Shown here piece by piece: positions 44,005 to 52,263 of a DNA stretch of 64,000 nt (positions within the stretch are counted from its first letter, which is position 1; the number at the start of each line of letters is the position of its first letter). Under the pieces are notes generated by a model, which worked only from the letters and a program-made list of their open reading frames with translations, was not told the origin of the DNA and searched no databases. The position numbers and the translations under genes were made by a program. This stretch comes from CALBPI01 sp039821605 (GTDB lineage: Bacteria; Pseudomonadota; Gammaproteobacteria; Steroidobacterales; Woeseiaceae), in assembly GCA_039821605.1 (NCBI GenBank), contig JBCBNV010000004.1, positions 1-64,000 of the forward strand, read 5' to 3'.

Positions 44005-45155
44005 TGGCTGACCGAAGCCGCCTGCGCCTGCTGGCCGGGCTCGCGGCGCTGCCTGCGCTCGCCCGTGCCGACGGTAGCGATGCCACGCTGCGCATCATGC
44101 GTCGCGTGCTCGAAGACGACCTGCCCGGCGCGCTCACGGAAGCCCGGCGCCAGGCGGCGCGCTCGGGTCAGCCTGCCGCCCGCCAGCTCGTGACCGAGCT
44201 CGACGACATGGCGCGTGGCGGCTACGCGACCGAAGGCAATCGGGCTTTTGCGCGCTTTGCGCCGTACTGGCGGCGTGCGCGTCGCGACTGGGTTGCGGCA
44301 CGTTCCCGGCCGGTTGGCAGCATGCCGGACTCGGTGTTGTCACTGGCAGATGACGTGGCGCACGTGATTGCAGTCGACCTTAACGAGAGTGTGACCTGGC
44401 TCTTGCCCGGGCCTGCGGCCGGTGATGCAGTCGTCTCGGCGTTCTACATCTCATCGGGCGCAAACGGCCCCGGCAAGCGCCGGCGTGGCGACGAGCGCAC
44501 GCCACTGGGTGTGTACTGGGTCGTCGACGAATTCGATACGGCAGGTTTGCCTGCCCGTTACGGCAGCCGCGTGTTGCCGCTCGACTACCCCAATGCACTG
44601 GATCGGCGTCAGCGCCGTTCTGGTGATGGCATCTGGATCCACGGCATCGACCCCGCCAACAACATCCGTCCGCCACGTGATACCGATGGCTGCATCGCGG
44701 TGTCCGAGGACCGCATCGATGCACTGGCCGACCCCGTCGCGCGGCGTGTCACGCCGGTCGTGATCGGTGCGCCGCTCGCCTGGCGCGCGTCGGCGGATGC
44801 CAGGGCGGTGCTGGCCGCCGCGCTCAATCGTGCGCTCGAGGGCTGGGTCGACAGCGTCCGGTCACGCGATGCGGCAGGACTGCTCGCGCACTACGCGGAG
44901 GGCTTTCGCGATTTGGGTCTGACCTCAACGCAGTGGCGCGCATGGCGCTCGCGCGCGCTCGAGACGGCACCGGAAACGGCGGTTGGTGTGAGCGCCGTTT
45001 CGCACTTCGTCGCGGATCCCTCGACCGGGACCTTCCTGACGCGGTGCCGGCAAACGCGCACGGTTTCGGGCGCCGAACCCGTGACAACCTGGCTCAGGCT
45101 CTACTGGCAGAAACAAAACGGCCGACTGCGCATCGTGGCGCAGTCGGCCGGTTGA
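44004..45155 (+). CDS. YkuD-type L,D-transpeptidase, exported
   Basis: 383 residues. A signal peptide at 1-22 is followed by an alpha region, then the YkuD domain (about 118-255) with His213 in WIHGIDP and Cys230 in DTDGCIAVS, the L,D-transpeptidase catalytic pair. A C-terminal segment (about 270-383) resembles a SnoaL/NTF2-like module that could bind the wall. It cross-links or modifies peptidoglycan, or attaches lipoprotein. Translationally coupled to the HD-GYP gene by ATG/TGA overlap. The last 12 bp before the stop form part of a terminator for the opposite strand. Confidence 0.88.
   Translation: MADRSRLRLLAGLAALPALARADGSDATLRIMRRVLEDDLPGALTEARRQAARSGQPAARQLVTELDDMARGGYATEGNRAFARFAPYWRRARRDWVAARSRPVGSMPDSVLSLADDVAHVIAVDLNESVTWLLPGPAAGDAVVSAFYISSGANGPGKRRRGDERTPLGVYWVVDEFDTAGLPARYGSRVLPLDYPNALDRRQRRSGDGIWIHGIDPANNIRPPRDTDGCIAVSEDRIDALADPVARRVTPVVIGAPLAWRASADARAVLAAALNRALEGWVDSVRSRDAAGLLAHYAEGFRDLGLTSTQWRAWRSRALETAPETAVGVSAVSHFVADPSTGTFLTRCRQTRTVSGAEPVTTWLRLYWQKQNGRLRIVAQSAG
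45109..45150 (-). terminator. Rho-independent terminator for dsbA, inside the opposite gene
   Basis: CGGCCGACTGCG (45119-45130) and CGCAGTCGGCCG (45139-45150) are perfect 12-bp complements around 8 nt. Read on the minus strand the hairpin is followed by TTTTGTTTC. It sits inside the 3' coding end of the L,D-transpeptidase gene and stops the convergent dsbA transcript. Confidence 0.85.
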
Positions 45156-45173
45156 GTCAGGATTCGGTTCGGC

Positions 45174-45998
45174 TCAGCGTTCGCTGGCGACGAGCTCGTC
45201 GATGACCGCGACCAACTCGGGCTTGCTGCCCGCCATGCCTTCGTCCGTCACAAACTTGCCGTTAACGACGATGGTTGGGACGCTGGCGATGCCGTAGGCG
45301 CGATTAATGCGCTTGGCCTGATTGAAGCGTGTGGCCACCCAGGGCGAGGCCCAGGTGTCGTCGAAATCCTGTGCGGAGACGCCAAAGTTACCGAGGAAGT
45401 CGCGAATCGACTTCTCGGAGGTCATGCGCTGGTTTTCGACGTGCATCTTGTCGAAGAACGCCATGTGTACGGCGTCCTTGTTCTCGATGATGCCGGTGCC
45501 CGCGAGCGCTTCAATCGTGTAGAAGGCGCGCGCGTGCGTCTCCAGCACGGGGTTCCAGACGGCGGGCACTTTTACTAATGAGACATTCTCCGGCTGGTTG
45601 TCTTCCCAGCGGCGCAGCACAGGCTCGAGGTTGTAGCAGTGGTTGCAGCCATACCAGAAGACTTCAGCGACCTCGACCGTGGGGCCGCCCTCGACGGTCA
45701 GCTTCGCGGGACGGAAGCGTTTGTAGTGAACGCCTTCCTTGAAGCGTTGCGGTGTGGCTGGCGTGTCATCGCGAGCCATGCGCAGTGCGCCTTCCTCGGC
45801 GACGGCCTCGGGGTCGTAGCTGCCGTCGGACTCTTCGACAGCGGCCAGCACGGGCGCTGCTTCGGCCGCTGCGGGTGCCTGTTCGGCGACCGGCGCGTCT
45901 GCTGCAGGATCCGTGACGGGCGCTGCCGTCGTTTCGGGTTCACTGCTGCCGCAGGCAGCGAGTGCGACGGTCAACGTCGCGGCCAGGAATACTCGCAT
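45174..45998 (-). CDS. dsbA: DsbA-type thiol-disulfide oxidoreductase, lipoprotein form
   Basis: 274 residues. A lipobox (LAACGS, Cys16) suggests lipid anchoring, followed by an Ala/Pro/Glu-rich linker to about 85. The thioredoxin domain has active-site CNHC (Cys118-Cys121, EVFWYGCNHCYNL) and cis-Pro in ASVPTIVVNGK. It introduces disulfides into exported proteins. The dipeptide NH replaces the PH of E. coli DsbA, which may tune the redox potential. The start was set at MRVFL (GAGGA 9 nt upstream), not the ATG 9 bp earlier. It follows cytochrome c4, as in pseudomonads. Confidence 0.9.
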   Translation of the reverse strand: MRVFLAATLTVALAACGSSEPETTAAPVTDPAADAPVAEQAPAAAEAAPVLAAVEESDGSYDPEAVAEEGALRMARDDTPATPQRFKEGVHYKRFRPAKLTVEGGPTVEVAEVFWYGCNHCYNLEPVLRRWEDNQPENVSLVKVPAVWNPVLETHARAFYTIEALAGTGIIENKDAVHMAFFDKMHVENQRMTSEKSIRDFLGNFGVSAQDFDDTWASPWVATRFNQAKRINRAYGIASVPTIVVNGKFVTDEGMAGSKPELVAVIDELVASER

Positions 45999-46026
45999 TC
46001 GTCCCATTCCTCTGTCAGGCCAAGGC

Positions 46027-46674
46027 TCAGTTGAGCCCCTGCATGTACGACGCCAGCGCTTCGATGTCCTCAGGAGTGAGTTTCTGCGCAATCGTCGTCA
46101 TCTGTTTCTGCTCTTCGGTGTTGCTGCGGTTCTCGCCGCCCGTAGCGTACTCGCGCAAGCTCGACGCCAGGTAGGTTGCGTGCTGGCCACCCACACTGGG
46201 GTAGGGCACGCCCGGGTTACCGGCGCCCGCCGGGCCATGGCAGGCGATGCAGGCCGGCAGGCCGCGTTCTTCGTCACCACCACGGTACAGACGCTCGCCA
46301 CGGGCGAGTGTGTCGGGGTTGGCAACTTCGCGTACGGCGGGAGCCTGCGACTCGAAATAGGCGGCAAGGTCCCGCATGTCCTGTTCGGACAGCGCCATGG
46401 CCTGCGAGTTCATGAGGATGTTCTTGCGCTCACCCGACTTGAACCACATGAGTTGCTGCAGGCTGTAGCGCGAGTGCTGGCCCGCGAGGCTCGGCCACTG
46501 CGGGTTGACGCTGACGCCGTTACCACCGTGACAGGCGGCGCACGTGGTGACCTTGGCTGCGCCGGCTTCCGCGTCGCCATCGGCGAGGTTGCTGGCGGCC
46601 GACGGGACGCTGACCAGCGCGAGGGCGGCCGTAACCGTGGCAAGGCGGGTCAGTCGATTACGTGTCGTGTTCAC
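46027..46674 (-). CDS. cc4: Cytochrome c4, diheme
   Basis: 215-residue periplasmic diheme cytochrome. Signal peptide about 1-27; heme sites CAACH (Cys45/Cys48/His49) and CIACH (Cys142/Cys145/His146), with axial Met in YSLQQLMWFK/ILMNSQAM and later MTTIAQKL. Two class I domains, as in c4, carry electrons to terminal oxidases. GTG start with GAGGA 6 nt upstream. Divergent from engB with a 250-bp gap, the usual gammaproteobacterial arrangement. Confidence 0.93.
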   Translation of the reverse strand: MNTTRNRLTRLATVTAALALVSVPSAASNLADGDAEAGAAKVTTCAACHGGNGVSVNPQWPSLAGQHSRYSLQQLMWFKSGERKNILMNSQAMALSEQDMRDLAAYFESQAPAVREVANPDTLARGERLYRGGDEERGLPACIACHGPAGAGNPGVPYPSVGGQHATYLASSLREYATGGENRSNTEEQKQMTTIAQKLTPEDIEALASYMQGLN

Positions 46675-46851
46675 TTCGGATCCTCGTCTCGGGTGTCCAA
46701 AACTGCTCAAAATTGTCTGTGCCTCACAACCAGTGTCGGGCGTAACCGCAGCCCGAACCTTGTCTGCGCAGGCTGTCTGGCCCTTGCGCTGTCTAAGGTG
46801 TGTTGGGTGCTCGATGCCTCGCGGCTCGGCATGCAGGCGAGGCGCCCGTGC

Positions 46852-46879
46852 TAGACTGGCTAAGCCGGCAAAGTATACA
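46852..46879 (+). promoter_or_regulatory. Candidate sigma-70 promoter of engB
   Basis: TAGACT (46852-46857) and TATACA (46874-46879) are separated by 16 bp and lie 45 bp before the engB ATG. The boxes match the consensus at 4 and 5 of 6 positions. The rest of the 250-bp gap between engB and cytochrome c4 shows nothing else recognisable. Confidence 0.45.
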
Positions 46880-46924
46880 CGAAGAGACCTCGATTTCGTG
46901 GCACGCATACTACGTTTCTAGTCG

Positions 46925-47536
46925 ATGTCTAACTACCCCGACGCTGCATTTCTTACAAGTGCGGATTCGCTCACACAGTTCGTGGCGGATGCAGGCACCG
47001 AAGTCGCTTTTGCCGGCCGCTCCAATGCCGGCAAGTCCTCTGCGATCAATGTCATCGTCAACCGCAAGCAGTTCGCCCGCGTGTCCAAAACCCCGGGGCG
47101 CACGCAGCTCGTCAACTTCTTCCGCCTGACCGGCGACAAACGGCTCGTCGACCTGCCCGGTTACGGCTACGCCAAGGTGTCCGAGTCCATGCGCAGGCAC
47201 TGGAAGTCATTGATGGAAGAGTATTTTTCCCAGCGCCGGTCGCTCGCGGGCCTGTTTCTCATCGTCGACGTCCGGCGCGGCCTCGTGGATTTCGACCTCG
47301 TGATGCTCGAGTACGCCGAACAGCTCGGAATTCCCGTGCACCTGCTGCTGACCAAGGCCGACAAGCTCAAGCGGGGCCAGGCCGCACGCCAGTTCGAGGA
47401 AACCCGGCGTGCGCTGGAGGGACGAGCTGGCGTGCAGCTCTTTTCGTCACTGAGCCGGCAGGGGGTCGACCAGGCCCGGGGCCGGCTCAACGAAATGCTG
47501 GGCGGCCACGTCAATACAGGCGACACGCTGGCCTGA
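46925..47536 (+). CDS. engB: Ribosome biogenesis GTPase EngB/YihA
   Basis: 203-residue Era/EngB-type GTPase needed for 50S ribosome assembly and division. G1 GRSNAGKS at 31-38, G3 DLPG near 78-81, G4 TKAD near 144-147 and G5 SSLSRQG near 178-184 are all present. Length fits the family. It is convergent with polA, and the 184 bp between them hold the sRNA candidate. Its ATG has no strong ribosome site. Confidence 0.95.
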   Translation: MSNYPDAAFLTSADSLTQFVADAGTEVAFAGRSNAGKSSAINVIVNRKQFARVSKTPGRTQLVNFFRLTGDKRLVDLPGYGYAKVSESMRRHWKSLMEEYFSQRRSLAGLFLIVDVRRGLVDFDLVMLEYAEQLGIPVHLLLTKADKLKRGQAARQFEETRRALEGRAGVQLFSSLSRQGVDQARGRLNEMLGGHVNTGDTLA

Positions 47537-47538
47537 GC

Positions 47539-47571
47539 AAAAAAAGGCCCGGTGCGTGGGCGCACCGGGCC
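47539..47571 (-). terminator. Rho-independent terminator of the sRNA/polA side
   Basis: GGCCCGGTGCG (47546-47556) and CGCACCGGGCC (47561-47571) form a perfect 11-bp stem with a 4-nt loop, followed on the minus strand by seven T. It ends transcripts coming from polA or the sRNA. Confidence 0.93.
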
Positions 47572-47649
47572 AATGTCGCAACCGGTCTTGGGGTAACCGT
47601 GTTGCCTGCCCGTTCAGGGAGGGGAAACGGGCGAGCACTGTGGGTACTC
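47539..47649 (-). ncRNA. Candidate small RNA between polA and engB (ErsA/Spot 42 position)
   Basis: About 110 nt on the minus strand, from a predicted start near 47649 to the terminator. A hairpin GCCCGTT (47632 to 47626) and AACGGGC (47614 to 47608) displays an 11-nt C-rich loop, TCCCCTCCCTG, complementary to Shine-Dalgarno sequences. It has the extracytoplasmic-sigma-type promoter described next and a strong terminator. The genomic place is that of Spot 42 in E. coli and ErsA in Pseudomonas. The 5' end is inferred, not measured. Confidence 0.6.
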
Positions 47650-47655
47650 AGAAAG

Positions 47656-47683
47656 TTAGAGCTCGATCCCCCGGCTGAGTTCC
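47656..47683 (-). promoter_or_regulatory. Sigma-E-type promoter of the sRNA
   Basis: On the minus strand, GGAACTC (47683 to 47677) and TCTAA (47660 to 47656) are separated by 16 nt, the shape of RpoE/AlgU promoters (GGAACTT, then TCTGA). A second, poorer match would put the -10 at TCTGA a few nt later. The regulon assignment is inference. Confidence 0.5.
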
Positions 47684-47720
47684 CGGCAGGGTTTCGACAG
47701 GCGCGGCTTGGCCGCGCGGG

Positions 47721-50420
47721 CTAGTGCGCCTCGTCCCAGTTGGCGCCCGCGCCCGCGTCAACCTTGAGCGGGACGTCGAGCGTCGCGGCACGGGCCATCC
47801 GTTCGATGACCTCGGCCATCACGGCGTCCGCCGCTGACTCGGCCACTTCGAGCACGAGCTCATCGTGAACCTGCATGATGAGGCGCGCGTCGGTGTCGCT
47901 GCCCGCAAGCCAGCCGTGCACGTCGATCATGGCGCGCTTGATGATGTCGGCGGCCGATCCCTGCATGGGTGCGTTAATGGCGCTGCGCTCCGCGTACTGG
48001 CGGCGCTGCGGGTTGCGCGCATTGATTTCGGGCAGGTAGAGCCTGCGGCCTTCGATGGTCTCGACGTAGCCGTCGTCGCGCGCCTGCGTGCGTGTGCGTT
48101 CCATGTAGTCGTGCACCCCCGGGTAGCGCTCGAAGTACCGGTCGACGTAAGCCTGCGCCTCGCCGCGCCCGATCGAGAGCTGCTTGGCGAGCCCGAACGC
48201 CGACATGCCATAGATGAGCCCGAAGTTGATGGCCTTGGCCGAGCGCCGCTGGTCTGAAGTCACGTCCCCGAGCGCCACCTCGAAGACTTCGGCGGCCGTC
48301 GCACGGTGCACATCCTCGTCATTGGCGAATGCGCTGAGCAGGCCCTCGTCCTGCGACAGGTGCGCCATGATGCGCAGCTCGATCTGTGAGTAGTCGGCGG
48401 CGATGAGTCGGTAGCCTGCCTCGGGCACGAAGGCCTGGCGAATGCGCCGGCCCTCGGGCGTGCGGATGGGGATGTTCTGAAGATTCGGGTCCGACGAGGA
48501 CAGGCGGCCCGTCGCGGCCACGGCCTGGTGGTAGGACGTGTGGATGCGCCCGTCCGCGGCGATCAGCGCCGGCAACTTCTCCGTGTAGGTGCTGCGCAAT
48601 TTCGACACGCTTCGGTAGTCGAGGATGACCTGCGGCAGGTCGTAGTCTGCGGCCAGTTCGGCGAGCACGTCTTCGGCCGTTGAGGGTGCGCCTTTGGCCG
48701 TCTTGCGCAACACGGGCAGTTCGAGTTCGTCGAAGAGGATCTCGCCCAGCTGCTTGGGAGAGCCCAGGTTGAAGGGGCGGCCCGCAAGCTCGTGCGCGAC
48801 GTCCTGCAGCTCGGCCATCTTCTCGCCGAGCTCATGACTCTGTGTCGCCAGCAGGTCCGCGTCGACGCGCACGCCCGCTTCTTCCATGTCGAACAGCACC
48901 GGCACGAGCGGCTGCTCGATGTCGGAGTAGACCGCCTTGAGCCGCGGCTCCTTGTCGAGTGCTTCGACGAGGTGCTCGTGCAGGCGCAGCGTGATGTCGG
49001 CATCTTCCGCGGCGTAAGGGCCCGCGATCTCGAGGTCGATTTCGTCAAAGGTCTTCTGCTTGGCACCCTTGCCGGCCACGTCCTCGTACTTGATGGTCGT
49101 GCGGCCCAGGTAGAACTGCGCCAGTGAATCCATGTCGTGGCGTGACGCCGTCGAGTTGAGCACGTAGGAGGCCAGCATCGAGTCGTGCCGCATGCCGGCG
49201 AGCGCGATGTGGTAACGCGCGAAGATGTGCGCGTCGTACTTCAGGTGGTGACCGACCTTGGCCTGCCTCGGGTCCTCGAGGAAGGGCTTGAGCCTGGCGA
49301 GGACGTGCTCGCGCGACAGCTGCTCCGGGGCACCCGAGTAGGCGTGCGCGACGGGGATGTAGCAGGCACTGCCCGTCTCGACGCAAAGGCTGATCCCCAC
49401 GAGTTCGGCGCTCATGTAGTCGAGGCTGTTGGTCTCGGTGTCGACGGCGACGAGTTCGGCCTTGTCGATACGCTTGAGCCAGGCGTCCAGTGCCTTGTCG
49501 TCGAGCACGATCTCGTAGTCGCCGGCGTCCTCATCGGCCGCCACGCCCGCCGCGGCACCACCAACGTCCTCGGCCTCCTCAAGCTGACGGCGCAGCGTGT
49601 TGAGCTCCCAGCGCGTGTACAGCGCGTGCAGGGCGTCGACATCGCGCTCGGTTGGCGCCAACCCGTCGGGACCCGCGTCGAGCTCGACGTCGAGCTTGAT
49701 GGTTGCCAGAACGCGCGACATCTCGAGCTGCTCGATGTGCTCGCGCAGGCTCTCGCCAACCTTGCCCGTGATCTCGTCGGCCTTCTCGATGATCGTGTCG
49801 CAGTCGCCGTAGGCGTTGAGCCATTTGGCCGCGGTCTTGGCGCCCACCTTGGGTACGCCCGGGATGTTATCGGCTGTGTCACCGACGAGCCCCAGGTAGT
49901 CGATGATCTGCTCGGGCCAGACATCAAACTTGGCCTTGACGCCGTCCCGGTCGAGCACCGTGTTGCTCATCGTGTTGACGAGCGTGACGTGCTCATTGAC
50001 CAGTTGCGCCATGTCCTTGTCGCTTGTCGACACGAGCGTGCTGATGCCCGCTTCGCTGGCCTGGGTCGCGAGTGTGCCGATGACGTCATCGGCTTCGACG
50101 CCGGACACGCGCAGCAGCGGCACGCCCATGGCCTCGACGATATCGATGATGGGCTGAATCTGGCTGCGCATGTCGTCGGGCATGGGCGGCCGGGTCGCCT
50201 TGTAGTCGTCGAACAGGTCGTCGCGGAAGGTCTTGCCGGGCGCGTCGAGCACCATGCCGATGTAGTCGGGCTTCTCCTCGCGGATCAGCTTGTTGAGCAT
50301 GTTCAGGACGCCGTGCACGGCGCCCGTGGGCTCGCCCTTGGCGGTGGTCAGCGGGGGCAGGGCGTGGAAGGCGCGAAACAGGTAGGCCGAGCCGTCAACG
50401 AGCAGGAGTTTCTTCGTCAT
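47721..50420 (-). CDS. polA: DNA polymerase I
   Basis: 899 residues. 5'-3' exonuclease about 1-290 (LLLVDGSAYLFRAF, GVEADDVIGTLA, GLVGDTADNIPGVPKVGAKTA), 3'-5' exonuclease about 325-510 with DTET, KYD and YAAEDADIT motifs intact, and polymerase about 520-899 with DYSQIELR, RRSAKAINFGLIYGMS and MQVHDELV. It repairs DNA and removes primers. Its first 26 bp overlap the end of lptM. Motif II of the proofreading domain reads HHLKYD rather than NLKYD, a small departure. Confidence 0.97.
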   Translation of the reverse strand: MTKKLLLVDGSAYLFRAFHALPPLTTAKGEPTGAVHGVLNMLNKLIREEKPDYIGMVLDAPGKTFRDDLFDDYKATRPPMPDDMRSQIQPIIDIVEAMGVPLLRVSGVEADDVIGTLATQASEAGISTLVSTSDKDMAQLVNEHVTLVNTMSNTVLDRDGVKAKFDVWPEQIIDYLGLVGDTADNIPGVPKVGAKTAAKWLNAYGDCDTIIEKADEITGKVGESLREHIEQLEMSRVLATIKLDVELDAGPDGLAPTERDVDALHALYTRWELNTLRRQLEEAEDVGGAAAGVAADEDAGDYEIVLDDKALDAWLKRIDKAELVAVDTETNSLDYMSAELVGISLCVETGSACYIPVAHAYSGAPEQLSREHVLARLKPFLEDPRQAKVGHHLKYDAHIFARYHIALAGMRHDSMLASYVLNSTASRHDMDSLAQFYLGRTTIKYEDVAGKGAKQKTFDEIDLEIAGPYAAEDADITLRLHEHLVEALDKEPRLKAVYSDIEQPLVPVLFDMEEAGVRVDADLLATQSHELGEKMAELQDVAHELAGRPFNLGSPKQLGEILFDELELPVLRKTAKGAPSTAEDVLAELAADYDLPQVILDYRSVSKLRSTYTEKLPALIAADGRIHTSYHQAVAATGRLSSSDPNLQNIPIRTPEGRRIRQAFVPEAGYRLIAADYSQIELRIMAHLSQDEGLLSAFANDEDVHRATAAEVFEVALGDVTSDQRRSAKAINFGLIYGMSAFGLAKQLSIGRGEAQAYVDRYFERYPGVHDYMERTRTQARDDGYVETIEGRRLYLPEINARNPQRRQYAERSAINAPMQGSAADIIKRAMIDVHGWLAGSDTDARLIMQVHDELVLEVAESAADAVMAEVIERMARAATLDVPLKVDAGAGANWDEAH

Positions 50421-50583
50421 AGTCTTCGTCGGCTTCTTCTTCGGTGGCCTCAGGGGCTGTCTCGGTGGTCGTACCGGCGGCGCTCGGCACGGACGTCGGT
50501 CGCTCGCCGGGCAAGAACAGCTCGCCCGTCTGTCCGCAGCCCGCGAGCAGCGTGGCGACCAGTAACAGCGCGGCGCGCCTCAT
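50395..50583 (-). CDS. lptM: Small lipoprotein LptM-like
   Basis: 62 residues. Signal with lipobox LLAGC, then the LptM core CGQTGELFLPGE that mimics LPS and helps assemble the LptD/LptE translocon, followed by an acidic tail. The E. coli relative is YifL beside dapF. Here the gene sits between a thioesterase (ATGA overlap at its start) and polA (26-bp overlap at its end), an unusual neighbour. Confidence 0.83.
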   Translation of the reverse strand: MRRAALLLVATLLAGCGQTGELFLPGERPTSVPSAAGTTTETAPEATEEEADEDYDEETPAR

Positions 50584-51017
50584 GCGTCGGGTCGGCCGTC
50601 GATGATGGCCATGGTGAGGCGCGAGATGCAGGACAGCTTGCCGGCCTCGTTGCGCTGCTCGATACCCCAGACCTGTGTCGTGCGCCCCAGGTGGTGCGGG
50701 GTGGCCACGGCCGTGACGCGGCCCTCGCGGACGGGGCGCACGTGGTTGGCATTGATGTCCAGGCCCACGACACGGTAGCGCCTGGCGTCGACCGTGAGTG
50801 CGGCGCCGACACTGCCCAGTGTTTCGGCAAGCGCCACAGACGCACCGCCGTGCAGGATGCCATAGGGCTGATGGGTGCGATGGTCGACGGGCATGCTGCC
50901 CGTGATGCTGTTCTCGTCGATGGCCTCGATGCGGATGTCGAGCGACTCGACGAGCGTGTTGGCGCTCCAGGCATTGGCTGCGGCCACATCGGGGAGCGTG
51001 TTGTTGAACCAGATCAT
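50580..51017 (-). CDS. Hotdog-fold thioesterase (MenI/YdiI-like)
   Basis: 145 residues. Starting at MIWFNN, as E. coli YdiI starts MIWKR. HQPYGILHGGASVALAETLGS is the PaaI/MenI signature with catalytic Glu, and the acyl-binding NANHVRPVREG follows. It cleaves CoA thioesters such as DHNA-CoA. A GTG three codons earlier is less likely. It opens the unit menI-like/lptM/polA; a candidate promoter lies at 51044-51073. Confidence 0.85.
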   Translation of the reverse strand: MIWFNNTLPDVAAANAWSANTLVESLDIRIEAIDENSITGSMPVDHRTHQPYGILHGGASVALAETLGSVGAALTVDARRYRVVGLDINANHVRPVREGRVTAVATPHHLGRTTQVWGIEQRNEAGKLSCISRLTMAIIDGRPDA

Positions 51018-51043
51018 CTTCGGCACCGCAGACGGGGCCTGAA

Positions 51044-51073
51044 ACTATACCGCGATCAACCGAGGCCCGGTAA
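51044..51073 (-). promoter_or_regulatory. Candidate sigma-70 promoter before the thioesterase
   Basis: On the minus strand TTACCG (51073 to 51068) and TATAGT (51049 to 51044) are separated by 18 bp, 27 bp before the ATG. The region also follows the argH stop, so it may split polA from the arg operon. Confidence 0.4.
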
Positions 51074-51075
51074 CG

Positions 51076-52263
51076 TCAAGAACCGCTGAAGCGGCGTCCG
51101 ACCTCGCGGTAGGCGTCACGAAAGCTCAGGCCCTGCTCGACGACCAGGCGGTTTGCCTCCTCCGCGGCGTGGATACCCGCCGAGAGCGTGATGTTCTCGG
51201 GCCGAAATCCGACGCCATCAAGCATGGGCTTCATGATGGCCAGCGTGTCATCGGCCAGATCAATGGCCCGGAATAGCGGCGCCTTGAGGCGTTGCAGGTC
51301 GCGGTGATAGCCCGAGGTCAGCTTTTGCGTGAGCATGAGGCACTCATCGAGGCAGGCCTGCGCCGTCGCGGGCGCGGCCCGGACGAGCTCGAGCACGTCG
51401 GGGTTGCGTTTCTGCGGCATGATCGAGCTGCCCGTCGTCAGCGATTCGGGCAAGGACACGTAGGCGAACTCCTGCGTGTAGAACAAGAGCAGATCGGCCG
51501 CGAGGCGCGCTGTGTCGCCGAGCATCATCGTGATCTCGAAACACAGGTGCGCTTCGGCCTTGCCGCGCGCGAGCTGCACGGCCGTCACGGGCGTCTCTAC
51601 GCGCTCGAAGCCCAACGCCTGCGCAGTCGCCTCGCGGTCGATGGGCACGCCCGGCGTACCGTAACCCGCGGCGCTGCCGAGCGGCGAGGCGCCCAGCCGG
51701 TGTTTCACGGCCGAGAGTGCTGCAACATTGTCATCGAGCCCCGCAGCAAACCCGCCGGCCCAGAGCGCAGCGCTCGAGGGCATGGCCTGCTGCAGGTGGG
51801 TGTAGCCGGGCAGTACCGTGTTCGCTTCACGCCCCGCCAGGTCAGACAGCGCTTCGATGAGCTCGGCCAGCCGGTCGCCGAGGCCATCGCAGGCGTCGCG
51901 CAGGTACAGCCGCAAGGCTGCCAGAACCTGGTCGTTGCGCGAGCGGCCCAGATGCAGCCGACCACCCGCGGCGCCAATGCGCGCCGTAAGCCGCGACTCG
52001 AGCGCCGTGTGCACGTCCTCTTCCTCGAGCGAGATCGTCCACCCGCCCCGGGCGTGCTCGGCGCCCAGCGCCGCCAGCCCCTCGACGATGGCCGCGTGGT
52101 CGGCGGCTTCAATGAGCCCCTGTGCGTGCAGCATGTCGGCGTGCGCCGTCGAGGCGCCCACGTCGTATGCCACGAGCCGTTCATCGAGCTTGTGGTCTTC
52201 GCCGGCCGTGTAGCGCAGCACGCGGTCGTCGAGACTTGCGCCCTTGTCCCAGAGCCGGCTCAC
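51076..52263 (-). CDS. argH: Argininosuccinate lyase
   Basis: 395-residue fumarase/aspartase superfamily enzyme, last step of arginine synthesis. LHLGRSRNDQV, GYTHLQQAMP and the catalytic GSSIMPQKRNPD are conserved. It is shorter than E. coli ArgH (457), as in the Xanthomonas/Bacteroidetes-type operons. GTG start overlapping the argB stop (GTGA). It ends the operon. Confidence 0.94.
   Translation of the reverse strand: MSRLWDKGASLDDRVLRYTAGEDHKLDERLVAYDVGASTAHADMLHAQGLIEAADHAAIVEGLAALGAEHARGGWTISLEEEDVHTALESRLTARIGAAGGRLHLGRSRNDQVLAALRLYLRDACDGLGDRLAELIEALSDLAGREANTVLPGYTHLQQAMPSSAALWAGGFAAGLDDNVAALSAVKHRLGASPLGSAAGYGTPGVPIDREATAQALGFERVETPVTAVQLARGKAEAHLCFEITMMLGDTARLAADLLLFYTQEFAYVSLPESLTTGSSIMPQKRNPDVLELVRAAPATAQACLDECLMLTQKLTSGYHRDLQRLKAPLFRAIDLADDTLAIMKPMLDGVGFRPENITLSAGIHAAEEANRLVVEQGLSFRDAYREVGRRFSGS

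Noticed and set aside
46027..46674. Start of cytochrome c4 at the far upstream in-frame codon
   Set aside because: The extra 78 residues have no match and cross the promoter region; GTG at 46674 has a good ribosome site and a normal signal peptide.
47572..47655. Spot 42 homologue by sequence
   Set aside because: I see no clear primary-sequence match to Spot 42; only position, promoter type and terminator agree, so it is described as an analogue.
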